A DNA stretch of 64,000 nucleotides, from assembly GCA_027078365.1 (NCBI GenBank), contig JALWYQ010000045.1, positions 1 to 64,000 of the forward strand, given 5' to 3'. The notes under the pieces are model-generated. The model did no database searches, had not been told where the DNA came from, and saw only the letters and a list, made by a program, of their open reading frames with translations. The position numbers and the translations under genes are program-made. Shown here in pieces: positions 25,643 to 35,209 of this stretch; position 1 is the first letter of the stretch; each line of letters begins with the position of its first letter. The DNA comes from Phycisphaerae bacterium (GTDB lineage Bacteria > Planctomycetota > Phycisphaerae > Sedimentisphaerales > Sedimentisphaeraceae).

Positions 25643-27061
25643 TTAGCTTAAATATAATCTCTCTTTTGGATTAATGGTTGGAATTGACTCAGCTTTGGCA
25701 ACAACATCTTCTGGTGAAAGAGCAAATGATGGGGCTATCTCAATGGTACAATTGAGTGAACCATCACTTTTGCGCGGTACTTTTATACCAGCATTCTCTA
25801 ACCATTTTGCACCTCTTTCACTCATCATCGCCTTTGTTATTTCAGGTGAATCTAGCCCAGTTGCGTTTTTAACTGGTGCAAATTCTTCTTTACGTATCGT
25901 TTCTAGAATGATAGATGATTTTGCTAGCGGTAGGGCATCGAAAACAAAGGTCTCGAGCTTGATACCGTTTGGCTCATCTGGGTTAACTGAATTGCCGCTA
26001 GAATCTATGTGTGGTATTTTCTTTATTGCTCTATGTAGTGGTAGAGCAAACCCATCGGAGTTTATTTCCTCTATGAATTCTCTATCTATGATATGTATTG
26101 CTATGGAGCCAAGTTCAAATACCAATGAACCATCTGGCTTTTTTTGCTGTACTTGTTCATCTGAGAGATCGCTATATTCAATCACCCTGACTTTGCCATC
26201 TACTAGAGCAAAGTTGCCAACCTTTTCTGTTGGATAAGCTTTCTTTAAGGCCTTGGAACTCATCTGCGCATTCTGTAATATGTGCAGGCCGAGAAATAGA
26301 GGGTCAACAATATTAGTTAAAGGGTTATCGACTTGGAAATAGCTAAGCTGTTCTATTCCGCGTTTGCGCATGTTCTCCACTGCACCGCTTCGGTAGAGGG
26401 CTTTTAAGCTTCCGCCATGACCATCTGGAGATTTTGCTATCTCGTATTTTCTAGACATGAAAATCTTGCCATCCATGTCGAAGTTTGGCATTGCTGCTTG
26501 GTTAAATATAAACACGTTTTGCGGGTCTAATCCAAAGTAGTTGTTTTTCTCAAAAGATGCTACTGTTGGTGCATTGTTGAGTGGGCTAGTCATAATGTAC
26601 CACGGTATTGTGGCATTGTATTTCTTTTGCGCGGCAAGTATCGTCTCTGCGAAGATCTGAAACAGGCTCTTTTCTTTTATTGGGCTAATCGGAAAGTTGC
26701 CCTTTGGTCCATCGTAGCCGAGCCTTGTGCCTTGACCACCGGCAACGATAAAAGCGCCGAGTTTGTTAGCACGTATAAAATCCTCACCGATTGATTTTGC
26801 CTTTGCATACAGAGCTTTGTTAGTATCATCTGCATTAGCTGGAAAATATGGGGCTGGCTCAAAATTGCTAGGAACTTCTAGAGGCTTATTATTCTTAATG
26901 TATGTTTCAACCCATTTTGGAATATTATCAAAATCTAGGGTCTCGATATCTCTAAGGAGAATCTCTCTTTGAGATTCTTCTAGTTCGTCCCAAAATTGTA
27001 GGATGTGACCTTGTGAGATATCTTCTAGTTTATCCTTTATAGAATCTATACGGCTTTGCAT
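25643..27061 (-). CDS. UDP-sugar pyrophosphorylase of the eukaryotic type (UDP-GlcNAc pyrophosphorylase-like)
   Basis: A 472-residue nucleotidyltransferase of the UDPGP family, the type first described in eukaryotes. The activation loop reads VAGGQGTRLGYDGPKG (about 105-120) and the uridine-binding region YFQVDNPLTNIVDP. It makes UDP-N-acetylglucosamine or UDP-glucose from the sugar phosphate and UTP; similarity to UAP-type text (GKVRVIEYSDL) favours UDP-GlcNAc. Bacterial cells usually use the unrelated GlmU for this step. It is last in a three-gene operon after radical SAM and rmuC, 17 bases from rmuC. Substrate specificity needs testing. Confidence 0.8.
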   Translation of the reverse strand: MQSRIDSIKDKLEDISQGHILQFWDELEESQREILLRDIETLDFDNIPKWVETYIKNNKPLEVPSNFEPAPYFPANADDTNKALYAKAKSIGEDFIRANKLGAFIVAGGQGTRLGYDGPKGNFPISPIKEKSLFQIFAETILAAQKKYNATIPWYIMTSPLNNAPTVASFEKNNYFGLDPQNVFIFNQAAMPNFDMDGKIFMSRKYEIAKSPDGHGGSLKALYRSGAVENMRKRGIEQLSYFQVDNPLTNIVDPLFLGLHILQNAQMSSKALKKAYPTEKVGNFALVDGKVRVIEYSDLSDEQVQQKKPDGSLVFELGSIAIHIIDREFIEEINSDGFALPLHRAIKKIPHIDSSGNSVNPDEPNGIKLETFVFDALPLAKSSIILETIRKEEFAPVKNATGLDSPEITKAMMSERGAKWLENAGIKVPRKSDGSLNCTIEIAPSFALSPEDVVAKAESIPTINPKERLYLS

Positions 27062-27078
27062 GTTTACGCCCCTGTACT

Positions 27079-28116
27079 TTAACTTTTATCTTCATCGATT
27101 TGTATCTGCTGGAGATTCAAATCGAATTTGTCGAGTCTTTTTGAACTATCATCGTATTTTTTATAGACGTTGTTAATGTGACTGCCCAATATAGTCCAAT
27201 CTTTTTTGAACTCAGAGAACAGGTTGTTGAGTTTGCCAAGGTTAACTCTAATCTGCGCGGCCTGTTCTTCAATCTCTAATCCATGAAGTCCCATCACGAT
27301 TGTCATAAGATATGCGTAGAGTAGATTTGGAGATACTGGCACAACTTTCTTTGCCATCGCATACTCTAGTATATTATTCTCGTCTTGAGTTTGGTTGATA
27401 ATTGTCTCGTAATAAATATTCTCAGCCGGGATATACATTATTGCAAAATCAAGTGTTCCAATATTTGGGCAGATATAATCTTTTGCGATTTTATCGATAT
27501 GTTTTTTAACATCTCGCATGAGTGCTTTTTGGTGCTTGAGACGGTCCTGCTGATCTTGAGCTAGAATAACCCTCTCGAAATTTGGGAGAGGAAATTTTGC
27601 GTCAATTGCAACACTGTATTTGTTCAGTGAGATTAGGGCGTCAACTATTTGGCCGTCTGGCAATTTCTTCTGCAGTTCAAAGCTTCCCTGTGGTAAGATT
27701 TGGCTCAATAAATTTTCTAGCGACCATTCACCAAGTTGCCCACGCAATTTTGGACTCTGAAGAATGTCTTGGAGTCTGCGCATATCGGCGCTCATATCGA
27801 TAATCTTTTTATTGGTATTTTGAACGCTTGAGAGCTCAGATGTTATATCTTTTATAAGTTTTTGATTTGTTTCAAGTGTCTTTGCGATAGAGCTATTATT
27901 TGCGTTTAGAGTTTTCTCTGTGTTTTCTCGTAGCTTCGCTTCATTTTCTTTTATCTGTTCAAGTTGTTTGGTTAGCATTTCGATATTTGTAGCCTGCGCA
28001 GCTAGTTGTGAGCGTTGGTTAGACATATTTGCAACAAAGGTTGCTATTAACCAACCCAAAAGGGCTAGAACACCAATAAGAAGAACGCAGATGACTATTA
28101 CAACTATTAACATCAC
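27079..28116 (-). CDS. rmuC: RmuC-family protein
   Basis: The 345-residue product has one N-terminal transmembrane helix (about 1-28), a coiled coil (about 30-110), and the RmuC domain from about 115 with LRGQLGEWSLENLLSQIL, SLNKYSVAIDAKFPL and MYIPAENIYYE. RmuC limits inversion at short repeats and has a PD-(D/E)xK-like nuclease fold. The start overlaps the stop of the radical SAM gene by four bases (ATGA), so translation is coupled. Confidence 0.88.
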   Translation of the reverse strand: MMLIVVIVICVLLIGVLALLGWLIATFVANMSNQRSQLAAQATNIEMLTKQLEQIKENEAKLRENTEKTLNANNSSIAKTLETNQKLIKDITSELSSVQNTNKKIIDMSADMRRLQDILQSPKLRGQLGEWSLENLLSQILPQGSFELQKKLPDGQIVDALISLNKYSVAIDAKFPLPNFERVILAQDQQDRLKHQKALMRDVKKHIDKIAKDYICPNIGTLDFAIMYIPAENIYYETIINQTQDENNILEYAMAKKVVPVSPNLLYAYLMTIVMGLHGLEIEEQAAQIRVNLGKLNNLFSEFKKDWTILGSHINNVYKKYDDSSKRLDKFDLNLQQIQIDEDKS

Positions 28117-29915
28117 TTCTCCAGAGAAGATAAAATTTCCTGTGCTTTATTGTAGTGACGAATTAAATATTCTCTATCTGGGCCACCTAGATGTTGCCAA
28201 GGCAAGATTTCATCAAGACGGTAGCTTCTTTGGGCGAGCTCATTCATATCGAGACCGTTATCGGCAAAAGCCTTTTGCCAGATTTCAAAATTGAAAGTTT
28301 CATTCCATAAATCAAACTTTGCACCGGCGAGATAAGCATCTTCTATAACCTTGCCTAAGCGTCTATCCCCTCTGGCTATAACCGTTTCGAGTAGGCTTTG
28401 TTCTAGGTTGTGGAAATTAAATTTTACGCATTTTGCCTTAAGCTCTCGCTTGCGCGATAGGATAGTTTTTTTGACCTCTAGAAAATACTCCTGACTCCTT
28501 TGGCCATACCAGCCCATAGGTGTGTGAGGCTTTGGAATTAACCAGCTAACTGCAGCTGTAACGCTAGCAAGATGGCCAGTTACTTCTTTGCGCAGCTTGG
28601 CAACATCGTAGGCCAAATCGACAATAGCTCTGATGTCTTCTAAGGTTTCTCCAGGAAATCCCGCCATGAAGTAAAGCTTGACTCTCTGAAAACCTGCCTC
28701 ATATGCCGCTCTGATTGCCTTGAAAAGGTTTTCATTTGTTACAGGTTTGTTCATCATAACGCGCAGCGACTCACTAGCAGATTCAACTGCTATCGTCAGG
28801 CCGCTTTTTCGTACGGAGGTTGCCATTTTTGGAACAAGCTCTAGTTGTTTGTCAACGCGCAGGCTAGGAAGAGAGATACCGACGTTGCGAGGCTTGAAGT
28901 ATTTATTTAGTTTATCTATAAGCTCGCCAAGCCACGGATAGTCGCTAGTGGAGAGGCTAAGAAGTGATACCGTATCAAATGCGGTAGCTTCGTAGTTTCT
29001 TATGGCAGTCTCTACAATATTATCAACCGACCTGTATCTAAGTGGTCTGCGGCAATAACTCGCTTGGCAGAATCTGCAACTGCCAGGACAGCCTCGCATA
29101 ACTTCAATACTGACCCTCTCATGTATCGCTTCGGTGAATGGCACTATTGGTTTTTGTGGGACTTTGGCATTGTCAAAATCCTTCACCACGGCATTCTTAA
29201 ACTCAGTGCGCAACCCCGCATGTTTTGGAGTAAAGGATTTAATTTTGTCCCCATCATATTCAAACTCGTAGAGACTTGGGACATAAGCCCAATCAAATCT
29301 CTTTGCAATATCCAAGAGAGTCTCAGCTCTGGTAGAGTCGTTTTGTTTGTGCCAGCGCAACCGCTCGAGTAATTCCACAGCAATCTCTTCACCTTCACCG
29401 AGTATGAAAATATCTATGAAATCTGCGATTGGTTCTGCGCAGTTTGAGAGCTGGCCACCAGCAACAATTAATGGATCGCTTTCTTTTCTTTGTTCACTTC
29501 TAAGTGGGATGCCAGCAAGTTCGAGAGTTAGCAGGATATTAGTCGGACAAAGTTCGGTTGATAGACTAAAACCTAAAATATCAAAATCACTAACTTTAGC
29601 AAATGACTCAAGAGTGTAGAGAGGAAGTCGTTTTTTACGCATTATTTCTACAGCATCTATCCAAGGAGTAAAAACTCTCTCCGCGCAGGCAAAGTCTAAC
29701 GAGTTGATTACATGATATATAATGGCTAGACCTGTATTACTCATGCCTATCTCGTATGTGTCTGGAAAACATAGAGCAACTCTTAGCTGTGTTTGCGAGA
29801 GGTCTTTAGCTATCTGGTTAACTTCGCCGCCTATGTATCTTCCTGGCATTCGTACTAACGGTAGAAAATGTTTCTCGATATCTTCTCTTAGTATTGTTAC
29901 ATTGGCTTTATTCAT
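28113..29915 (-). CDS. B12-binding-type radical SAM protein (TIGR03960-like)
   Basis: A 600-residue protein with an N-terminal cobalamin-binding-like domain (LRVALCFPDTYEIGMSN) and a radical SAM core whose cysteines lie in CPGSCRFC (C-x3-C-x2-C, about 275-282). The text matches the TIGR03960 family, in which the SAM protein is usually fused to, or next to, a DUF2344 domain. Here no DUF2344 partner follows; rmuC does. The reaction is unknown. It is the first gene of the operon and has a weak start without a clear ribosome binding site. Confidence 0.78.
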   Translation of the reverse strand: MNKANVTILREDIEKHFLPLVRMPGRYIGGEVNQIAKDLSQTQLRVALCFPDTYEIGMSNTGLAIIYHVINSLDFACAERVFTPWIDAVEIMRKKRLPLYTLESFAKVSDFDILGFSLSTELCPTNILLTLELAGIPLRSEQRKESDPLIVAGGQLSNCAEPIADFIDIFILGEGEEIAVELLERLRWHKQNDSTRAETLLDIAKRFDWAYVPSLYEFEYDGDKIKSFTPKHAGLRTEFKNAVVKDFDNAKVPQKPIVPFTEAIHERVSIEVMRGCPGSCRFCQASYCRRPLRYRSVDNIVETAIRNYEATAFDTVSLLSLSTSDYPWLGELIDKLNKYFKPRNVGISLPSLRVDKQLELVPKMATSVRKSGLTIAVESASESLRVMMNKPVTNENLFKAIRAAYEAGFQRVKLYFMAGFPGETLEDIRAIVDLAYDVAKLRKEVTGHLASVTAAVSWLIPKPHTPMGWYGQRSQEYFLEVKKTILSRKRELKAKCVKFNFHNLEQSLLETVIARGDRRLGKVIEDAYLAGAKFDLWNETFNFEIWQKAFADNGLDMNELAQRSYRLDEILPWQHLGGPDREYLIRHYNKAQEILSSLEK

Positions 29916-29935
29916 GGTGGTTATTTTAAGGCAAA

Positions 29936-29965
29936 AATATAAAAAGGAAAGACAAAAGGCTTCAA
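29936..29965 (-). promoter_or_regulatory. Candidate promoter for the radical SAM-rmuC-pyrophosphorylase operon
   Basis: On the minus strand TTGAAG, 18 bases, TATATT. It is about 20 bases before the start codon, so the leader would be very short. Confidence 0.35.
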
Positions 29966-30035
29966 GACTGTATATAATTAACCTTTCTTGTGGTTAGTTA
30001 ATCTTAAGATTAGTTTGGTTTGAGAGAGTTAAGGC

Positions 30036-31127
30036 ATGAATGAAAAAAAGATGACAATAGCTGTTGTTTTAGTGTTAGTGGTAGTCTTTGCGCTGAGGAT
30101 TTACTTTACGATTGCGCATGGTTGCGGCAGTATAAAATGTGACAATCAAAAATCCTCCCGTGATTTAATCACATTGCGTAGCGGTGTACTGGAGAAAATG
30201 GGGACATTCGTCAGAATTACCGTTGTTGCAAAAAATAAAGAGACTGCGCAAAAATCTATCTTGGCAGCATCTAATGAGATTGATAGATTACAGAAAATTT
30301 TTGACTGGCGTATCGAGGATTCTGAGCTCTCTAGAATCAATAAACAGGCCTATTCTAAAGAGTTGGCAATAAGCGATGAAATGTTTGAAGTGTTATCTTT
30401 TTCCTTGCAGATTAGTGCAAAAAGTGAAGGGCTCTTTGATGTCACTGTTGGGCCTATCATTGATTTGTGGAAAGAGGCTGCGCAAAGCGGTATAAAACCG
30501 ACCCAAGAGCAGATTAAAGCGGCAAAAGATAAAACTGGCTATAGGAAAGTTGTTCTTAATGATAAAAATAAAACAGTCAAATTATTGACAGATGGTATGC
30601 GACTAGATCTTGGCGCAGTTGCTAAGGGATATAGTATTGATAAGGCAATCGAAGCTATAAGAAAGCAAGGTGCAATTGGGGCATTGGTTGATATTGGAGG
30701 AGATATGAGATGCTTTGGAAAGGCACCAGATAACAAGAAAAGGTGGCTCATTGGATTGCAAGACCCAAGAAATATGGATGCGCAAAGCCAAGAAGGAAAT
30801 ATCTTAATGAAGTTGGATTTATCTGACAAAGCCATTGCTACAAGCGGCGATTATCGCCGCTATTTGGTTATTGACGGAGAGCATTATAGCCATATCGTAA
30901 ATCCAAAAGCAGGTTCATCTGCGCATGGATTGTCAAGTGTTAGCGTTATCTCTGAGAGTGCGATGCAATCTGATGCGTTATCAACCGCCGTTACAGTAAT
31001 GGGTTTTAAAAAGGGATTAGAGCTTATAGAGTCGATTGATAATGTTGAGTGTATTTTAATATCTGACGAGCCAGAATTTAAGCTTGTTAAGAGTAGTGGT
31101 CTTGACAGGCTTGTTCTAAGGAAATGA
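30036..31127 (+). CDS. apbE: FAD:protein FMN transferase
   Basis: A 363-residue ApbE-family enzyme that attaches FMN from FAD to a threonine of target proteins by a phosphodiester link. It starts with a membrane anchor or signal sequence (about 7-28), and shows the family marks LDLGAVAKGYSIDKA (about 190-204) and ATSGDYRRY (about 268-276). It converges on the Rnf genes; RnfG and RnfD are known ApbE substrates, and both carry recognisable sites here. A 7-bp hairpin terminator follows at 31151-31169. Confidence 0.9.
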   Translation: MNEKKMTIAVVLVLVVVFALRIYFTIAHGCGSIKCDNQKSSRDLITLRSGVLEKMGTFVRITVVAKNKETAQKSILAASNEIDRLQKIFDWRIEDSELSRINKQAYSKELAISDEMFEVLSFSLQISAKSEGLFDVTVGPIIDLWKEAAQSGIKPTQEQIKAAKDKTGYRKVVLNDKNKTVKLLTDGMRLDLGAVAKGYSIDKAIEAIRKQGAIGALVDIGGDMRCFGKAPDNKKRWLIGLQDPRNMDAQSQEGNILMKLDLSDKAIATSGDYRRYLVIDGEHYSHIVNPKAGSSAHGLSSVSVISESAMQSDALSTAVTVMGFKKGLELIESIDNVECILISDEPEFKLVKSSGLDRLVLRK

Positions 31128-31146
31128 TGAAAATGTTTACGTAAAA

Positions 31147-31176
31147 AAAAGCCTCCAGAATTTGGAGGCTTTTGTT
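31147..31176 (+). terminator. Terminator after apbE
   Basis: GCCTCCA pairs with TGGAGGC (GAATT loop), flanked by A on the left and TTTTGTTTTTT on the right. Confidence 0.85.
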
Positions 31177-31280
31177 TTTTGTAAGTCTTTAGGACAGTTC
31201 TAATAATTGCTTTTGAGCAGCAAATAGAGAATTTTTGTTGTCCGGCAAGGAAGACAAATCAGCCTTATTTGTAAATAAGG

Positions 31281-31350
31281 TGGTTTTGTCTGACGTAGTC
31301 CGGCGACAAAAAGGTTCGCTTGTCTGCCAAAATGAATTGTTAGAGGTGTC
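31281..31350 (-). repeat. Dispersed hairpin repeat, copy B (end of rnfB)
   Basis: The core 31299-31350 matches 8107-8158 (47 of 52 positions), overlapping the last codons and stop of rnfB. The left end folds as TTTTGTC...GACAAAA around GAC-GTA-GTC. A further 8-bp palindrome CCTTATTT/AAATAAGG (31263-31280) and a TCCGGC...GACAAA echo (31241-31257) lie next to it, so the region may hold a second, decayed copy. Confidence 0.75.
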
Positions 31351-32200
31351 CTTTAAGTGCGGCATCAGGATTTTTGCCTCTAAACACGATTACTTTAGGT
31401 GGGCATTTTTCCATTGCTGCTAGGGCAGACTCATCAGCTTTGTATTTATCGTAATCAATCTGAGCGAGGTTACCATTCATCTCAAACATATCGCTTTTCT
31501 TAGTACACATCTTACATGCGATACAGCCGCTATTGCACATTCCTCTTGTGTCTTTTCCAAGTTCCTGACTCTTACACGCTACGGTTAGCATGTTTTCTTG
31601 AGAAAATGGAACTAGCTCTATTATAGCTCTTGGACATGCTTTTACACACGCGGTACAACCAGTACACTTATCGTAATCAATGACAGCTAAGCCATCAATG
31701 ATTTGAAGAGCACCGAATTGACAGGCATCGACACAGTCGCCAAAGCCAAGGCAACCATATTTACATGCCTTAACATTTGGAAGGGCGTTAGCTGAAGTAC
31801 AGCTTGTGATACCAGCGTATCTAGCGTGAAATTTAGAGTCTTCAGTGTGAGAGTTACACTTAACCACTGGTAAGAGTTTGGCACCTGAGCCACTAACTTG
31901 CAAGTTAAGTATCTCTGCAATTTTATCGCACACATCTGAGCCACCAGGGGCACATTTTCCTATCAATTCTGGATTTTCAGAAACAGCCTTTGCATAAGAG
32001 CTGCAACCAGCAAAACCGCAGGCACCGCAATCAATTCCTGGTAGTGATTCTGTGATTGCTTCGACCTTTGGGTCTACTTCAACCTTTAACTTTATGCTGG
32101 CAATAAGTAGAACTATCGCGAAAACCAGAGCGATTCCCACCATTGCCAAACCTGCAGGTAGTGCGTCTGTGATTGTTTGTATTATACTTGCTAGGATCAT
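31340..32200 (-). CDS. rnfB: Rnf complex subunit B, ferredoxin-type
   Basis: The 286-residue subunit carries the entry cluster for electrons from ferredoxin in the Rnf complex, which couples ferredoxin oxidation and NAD reduction to ion pumping. It has an N-terminal transmembrane helix, the 4Fe-4S domain GIDCGACGFAGCSSYA, and two further clusters of ferredoxin type (CLGFGDCVDACQFGA region, CTGCTACVKACP) plus a partial third (CKMCTK). The last gene of the rnfCDGEAB order, with AAGGAA before its ATG. Confidence 0.93.
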   Translation of the reverse strand: MILASIIQTITDALPAGLAMVGIALVFAIVLLIASIKLKVEVDPKVEAITESLPGIDCGACGFAGCSSYAKAVSENPELIGKCAPGGSDVCDKIAEILNLQVSGSGAKLLPVVKCNSHTEDSKFHARYAGITSCTSANALPNVKACKYGCLGFGDCVDACQFGALQIIDGLAVIDYDKCTGCTACVKACPRAIIELVPFSQENMLTVACKSQELGKDTRGMCNSGCIACKMCTKKSDMFEMNGNLAQIDYDKYKADESALAAMEKCPPKVIVFRGKNPDAALKGHL

Positions 32201-32234
32201 ATTATTCCTTTTTAGTTTATTCTATACATAATTG

Positions 32235-32825
32235 TTATTTAATCATTCCTGCAAAACCCATAAACGCCATAGACAAAAGCCCAGCGGTTATGAGAGTTAT
32301 TGGTGCTCCCTTTAGTGCTTCTGGAACATTTGCAAGCTGAAGATTCTCGCGAATACCAGCCATAATGCATATTGCCATAGTAAAGCCAATTCCTGCACCA
32401 AAGCTTAGAACAACAGCTTCGACTATGTTATCAACCTTCCAAAGATTTAAGAAGAGACACATTCCAAGGATTGCGCAGTTTGTTGTGATAAGTGCAAGGA
32501 AGATTCCAAAGCTCTCGTAGAGAGCAGGGAAGAATTTTCTAACGTACATCTCAACAAGCTGAACGGCACCTGCGATAACTAAGATAAAGCAGACGTATCG
32601 CAATATATCGAGGTTGTTTGGAATAAGTAGGGCATGGTCAATAAGCCATGTTAGTGTTCCACTTAGCGTCACCACAAATGTTACAGCTAGTCCCATACCA
32701 AACGCCATATCAATCCTACCAGAGACGCCAAGGTAAGGACAGATTCCCAAGAACTTCGAGAAGACTAAGTTGTTAACAATAACAATTGAGAGGAAACCCA
32801 ATACTAAAGTTGTTAATGTATCCAT
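32235..32825 (-). CDS. rnfA: Rnf complex subunit A
   Basis: A 196-residue integral membrane subunit with six helices, of the RnfA/NqrE family. The marks are NNLVFSKFLGICPYLGVS near the N-terminus and ITTNCAILGMCLFL in the middle; the conserved cysteines in these two half-repeats bind a membrane-embedded iron-sulfur cluster in the Rnf/Nqr family. It sits between rnfE and rnfB. Confidence 0.93.
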   Translation of the reverse strand: MDTLTTLVLGFLSIVIVNNLVFSKFLGICPYLGVSGRIDMAFGMGLAVTFVVTLSGTLTWLIDHALLIPNNLDILRYVCFILVIAGAVQLVEMYVRKFFPALYESFGIFLALITTNCAILGMCLFLNLWKVDNIVEAVVLSFGAGIGFTMAICIMAGIRENLQLANVPEALKGAPITLITAGLLSMAFMGFAGMIK

Positions 32826-32855
32826 ATCATTTTCCTGTTTTTAAAAGACAGCTAC

Positions 32856-33506
32856 TTAAGCTGTTTTCTTGTTAATCATATTTACCAGACCAAGTATCAA
32901 GCCCAACGTCACAAATGCTCCAACCGGTAGAGCGAATGCAAACATTGGGATAAAACCATTAGGCATTCCACCAGTTAGGTACCAGTTCTCAGAGATTACA
33001 GGAAGAACTTGCTTGCCAAATACAGCACCTGTTGCAAGAATCTCTCTAATTGCTCCGAGCATGCATAGGGTTACGGTAAAGCCAAGCCCCATTCCGATAG
33101 CATCGATTATTGATATAAACAGACCATTCTTACTTGCGCATGCTTCTGCTCGGCATATGATGATACAGTTAACGATGATAAGTGGGATATATGGGCCAAG
33201 CTTATCGCTCATAGCTGGCAAGAAGGCTTTTAAGTAAAGGTCAGCAATTGTAACAAATGTCGCTATTGTTAGAGTGAACATCAAGATTCGCAAGTGGGGC
33301 TTGAGTAGGTTTCTCATCAAGCTTACAACGATATTTGAACAGAGAAGCACAAACGATGTGCTAAGTCCCATTGTCAATGCACTTTTAACATCAGCTGTTA
33401 CTGCCAATGTTGGACACATTCCAAGCAATAACGCTAGAACTGGATTTTCTTTCCAGAGACCGGCTAAAAGAGTTTGTAGGGCTTTTGGAGAATTAGAATT
33501 TGCCAT
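32856..33506 (-). CDS. rnfE: Rnf complex subunit E
   Basis: A 216-residue six-helix membrane subunit, homologous to RnfA and NqrD. The marks LLLGMCPTLAVT and PLIIVNCIIICRAEACA contain the cysteines of the membrane cluster. Its ATG overlaps the rnfG stop as TAATG, indicating coupled translation. Confidence 0.93.
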   Translation of the reverse strand: MANSNSPKALQTLLAGLWKENPVLALLLGMCPTLAVTADVKSALTMGLSTSFVLLCSNIVVSLMRNLLKPHLRILMFTLTIATFVTIADLYLKAFLPAMSDKLGPYIPLIIVNCIIICRAEACASKNGLFISIIDAIGMGLGFTVTLCMLGAIREILATGAVFGKQVLPVISENWYLTGGMPNGFIPMFAFALPVGAFVTLGLILGLVNMINKKTA

Positions 33507-34129
33507 TATTTCAAAAGTCCTTTCTGTGTCATTAGATCTTTCACTTTATCAACGTATTTATTGAATATGTCTATCACGGCAGTACTGCTTATTGTTGCGC
33601 CGCTTATTGCTATAATTTCGTCGTCTATTTTCTTGGCGTTACCTACTTTCTTTAGAGTTAGTTTCTTTGCAGGTGCACCAATGTATTGGTCTCTGTAGAA
33701 AGGTTCCTTAATTTTACTACCAAAGCCAGCTGTTTCATTACTGAAGATAACTTTGTAACCAAGAAATTTCTTAAAGCTAGGATCTACTGCAATCATCAAA
33801 TCAATCTTGTCCGCATATCCAGCCCCAGAAGCGGTAAAGGCAAAGCCAACTAGTTTGTTGTTTTTGTCTAGTGCTTTATATATAGAAATCTTTGCTGTGT
33901 CTTTATCGCCAAGCTGAATTGGCTGATTGTCTATTGCAACCTGCGAGTTTGCGGTCGCTGGAATTAGGGCAACAATAGCATCCTGTATTTTGTTCTCTTT
34001 ATTGATAGCTACTTTAGGACTCCAAGCGGCGTTTATGCCAGCTAGCAATAAACCAAAGATAAACGCACTAACCAAGAGCAACCAGCTCTCTTTAATGAAT
34101 AATATTATTGGGTTTGTTTTATGCTGCAT
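33506..34129 (-). CDS. rnfG: Rnf complex subunit G, flavinylated
   Basis: I set the start at 34129 because GGAGG lies about eight bases upstream; an in-frame ATG at 34189 lies inside rnfD. The 207-residue product has one transmembrane helix (about 15-33) and a periplasmic FMN-binding domain whose flavinylation motif is SGATISST (176-183), with FMN expected on T179, attached by ApbE. The start overlaps the end of rnfD by 11 bases. Confidence 0.92.
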   Translation of the reverse strand: MQHKTNPIILFIKESWLLLVSAFIFGLLLAGINAAWSPKVAINKENKIQDAIVALIPATANSQVAIDNQPIQLGDKDTAKISIYKALDKNNKLVGFAFTASGAGYADKIDLMIAVDPSFKKFLGYKVIFSNETAGFGSKIKEPFYRDQYIGAPAKKLTLKKVGNAKKIDDEIIAISGATISSTAVIDIFNKYVDKVKDLMTQKGLLK

Positions 34130-35189
34130 TTGGAACTCCTCCAATTGGTGTTTTCTTACAGAGTCTATCAAGTAGTGGAGTAAAGGCATTCATAATTAGA
34201 ACAGCATACATTACTCCCTCTGGGTAGGCTCCAACAGTTCTGATAAGCATTATTAAAACCCCAACGCCAATTCCAAATAACGCCTGCGCTTTGGTTGTCA
34301 TAGGGTTTGTTACTGGATCTGTTGCAATGAAGAAAGCACAGATTAGTAGTCCACCTGAGAAGATTTGGAATAGAGGGTTTACATACACTTCCGGTTTGAA
34401 GAAGTGGAAGATCTCAGCGAATATGAATGCACTAGCCAGAACAGATACAGGGATAACCCAAGTTATGGTTCGTCTTAGAAGCATGTAGATGCCACCAAGC
34501 ATTAGCGCAAGAGAGCTGGTTTCTCCAAGGCAACCGCCAGTGTACCCAATTAATACAGCTTTTAGCTGTGAGTGGCCAAAGTTCTCTTTTATTATTGTTT
34601 CGGCTTGCTCAAGAGTCTTTGCCTTGATAGCGTTTTTTGTCCAAGCCAGTGGAGTCGCTTCTGTTATTCCCTCAAGACCTTGATCTTGGTACTTCTCGGC
34701 GATTGTTGCGCCCTTTGGCCCAATCTGTGGAAGTTCAGGGTTGATATTTGCCGGCACTGTCCAGGTTGTCATTGCCATACCAAAACATGCAGTCAAAAAA
34801 GCCCTTCCAAGCATAGCTGGATTAAATGGATTGTTACCAAGACCACCAAAGACCATCTTTCCAATTGCTATCGAAAAAACGCTACCGATAATTAGGTATG
34901 CAACAGGCAACATCGGCGGAACGGAAAAAGCAAGTATTATTGCTGTCAAAACAGCGCTCAAATCGCCGATACTAGATGGCTGTTTCCTAACTTTACAAAT
35001 AATCCACTCTGTAACAACGCAGCTTATCACACATGTAGCGACAACAATAACAGCTCTTAGTCTGAAAAAATAAGCCGCTGCCAAGAGGGCAGGCAAAAGG
35101 GCAATAATCACATCAAGCATTACCATACGTGTGCTGATTGGTTTGCTGATATGTGGCCCTGGCGATACAAATAGTTTATCTTTGGACAT
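34119..35189 (-). CDS. rnfD: Rnf complex subunit D, flavinylated
   Basis: A 356-residue membrane subunit of the RnfD/NqrB family with about nine helices. The likely FMN-binding threonine is T224 in GETSSLAL, a typical ApbE site of this subunit. It lies between rnfC and rnfG. The C-terminus overlaps the start of rnfG. Confidence 0.93.
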   Translation of the reverse strand: MSKDKLFVSPGPHISKPISTRMVMLDVIIALLPALLAAAYFFRLRAVIVVATCVISCVVTEWIICKVRKQPSSIGDLSAVLTAIILAFSVPPMLPVAYLIIGSVFSIAIGKMVFGGLGNNPFNPAMLGRAFLTACFGMAMTTWTVPANINPELPQIGPKGATIAEKYQDQGLEGITEATPLAWTKNAIKAKTLEQAETIIKENFGHSQLKAVLIGYTGGCLGETSSLALMLGGIYMLLRRTITWVIPVSVLASAFIFAEIFHFFKPEVYVNPLFQIFSGGLLICAFFIATDPVTNPMTTKAQALFGIGVGVLIMLIRTVGAYPEGVMYAVLIMNAFTPLLDRLCKKTPIGGVPNAA

Positions 35190-35209
35190 TTACACTCAAT
35201 CCTAAAAAA

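Noticed and set aside
31235..31423. 62-codon plus frame over repeat copy B and the rnfB end
   Set aside because: Overlaps rnfB antisense and the non-coding repeat; no good start signal.
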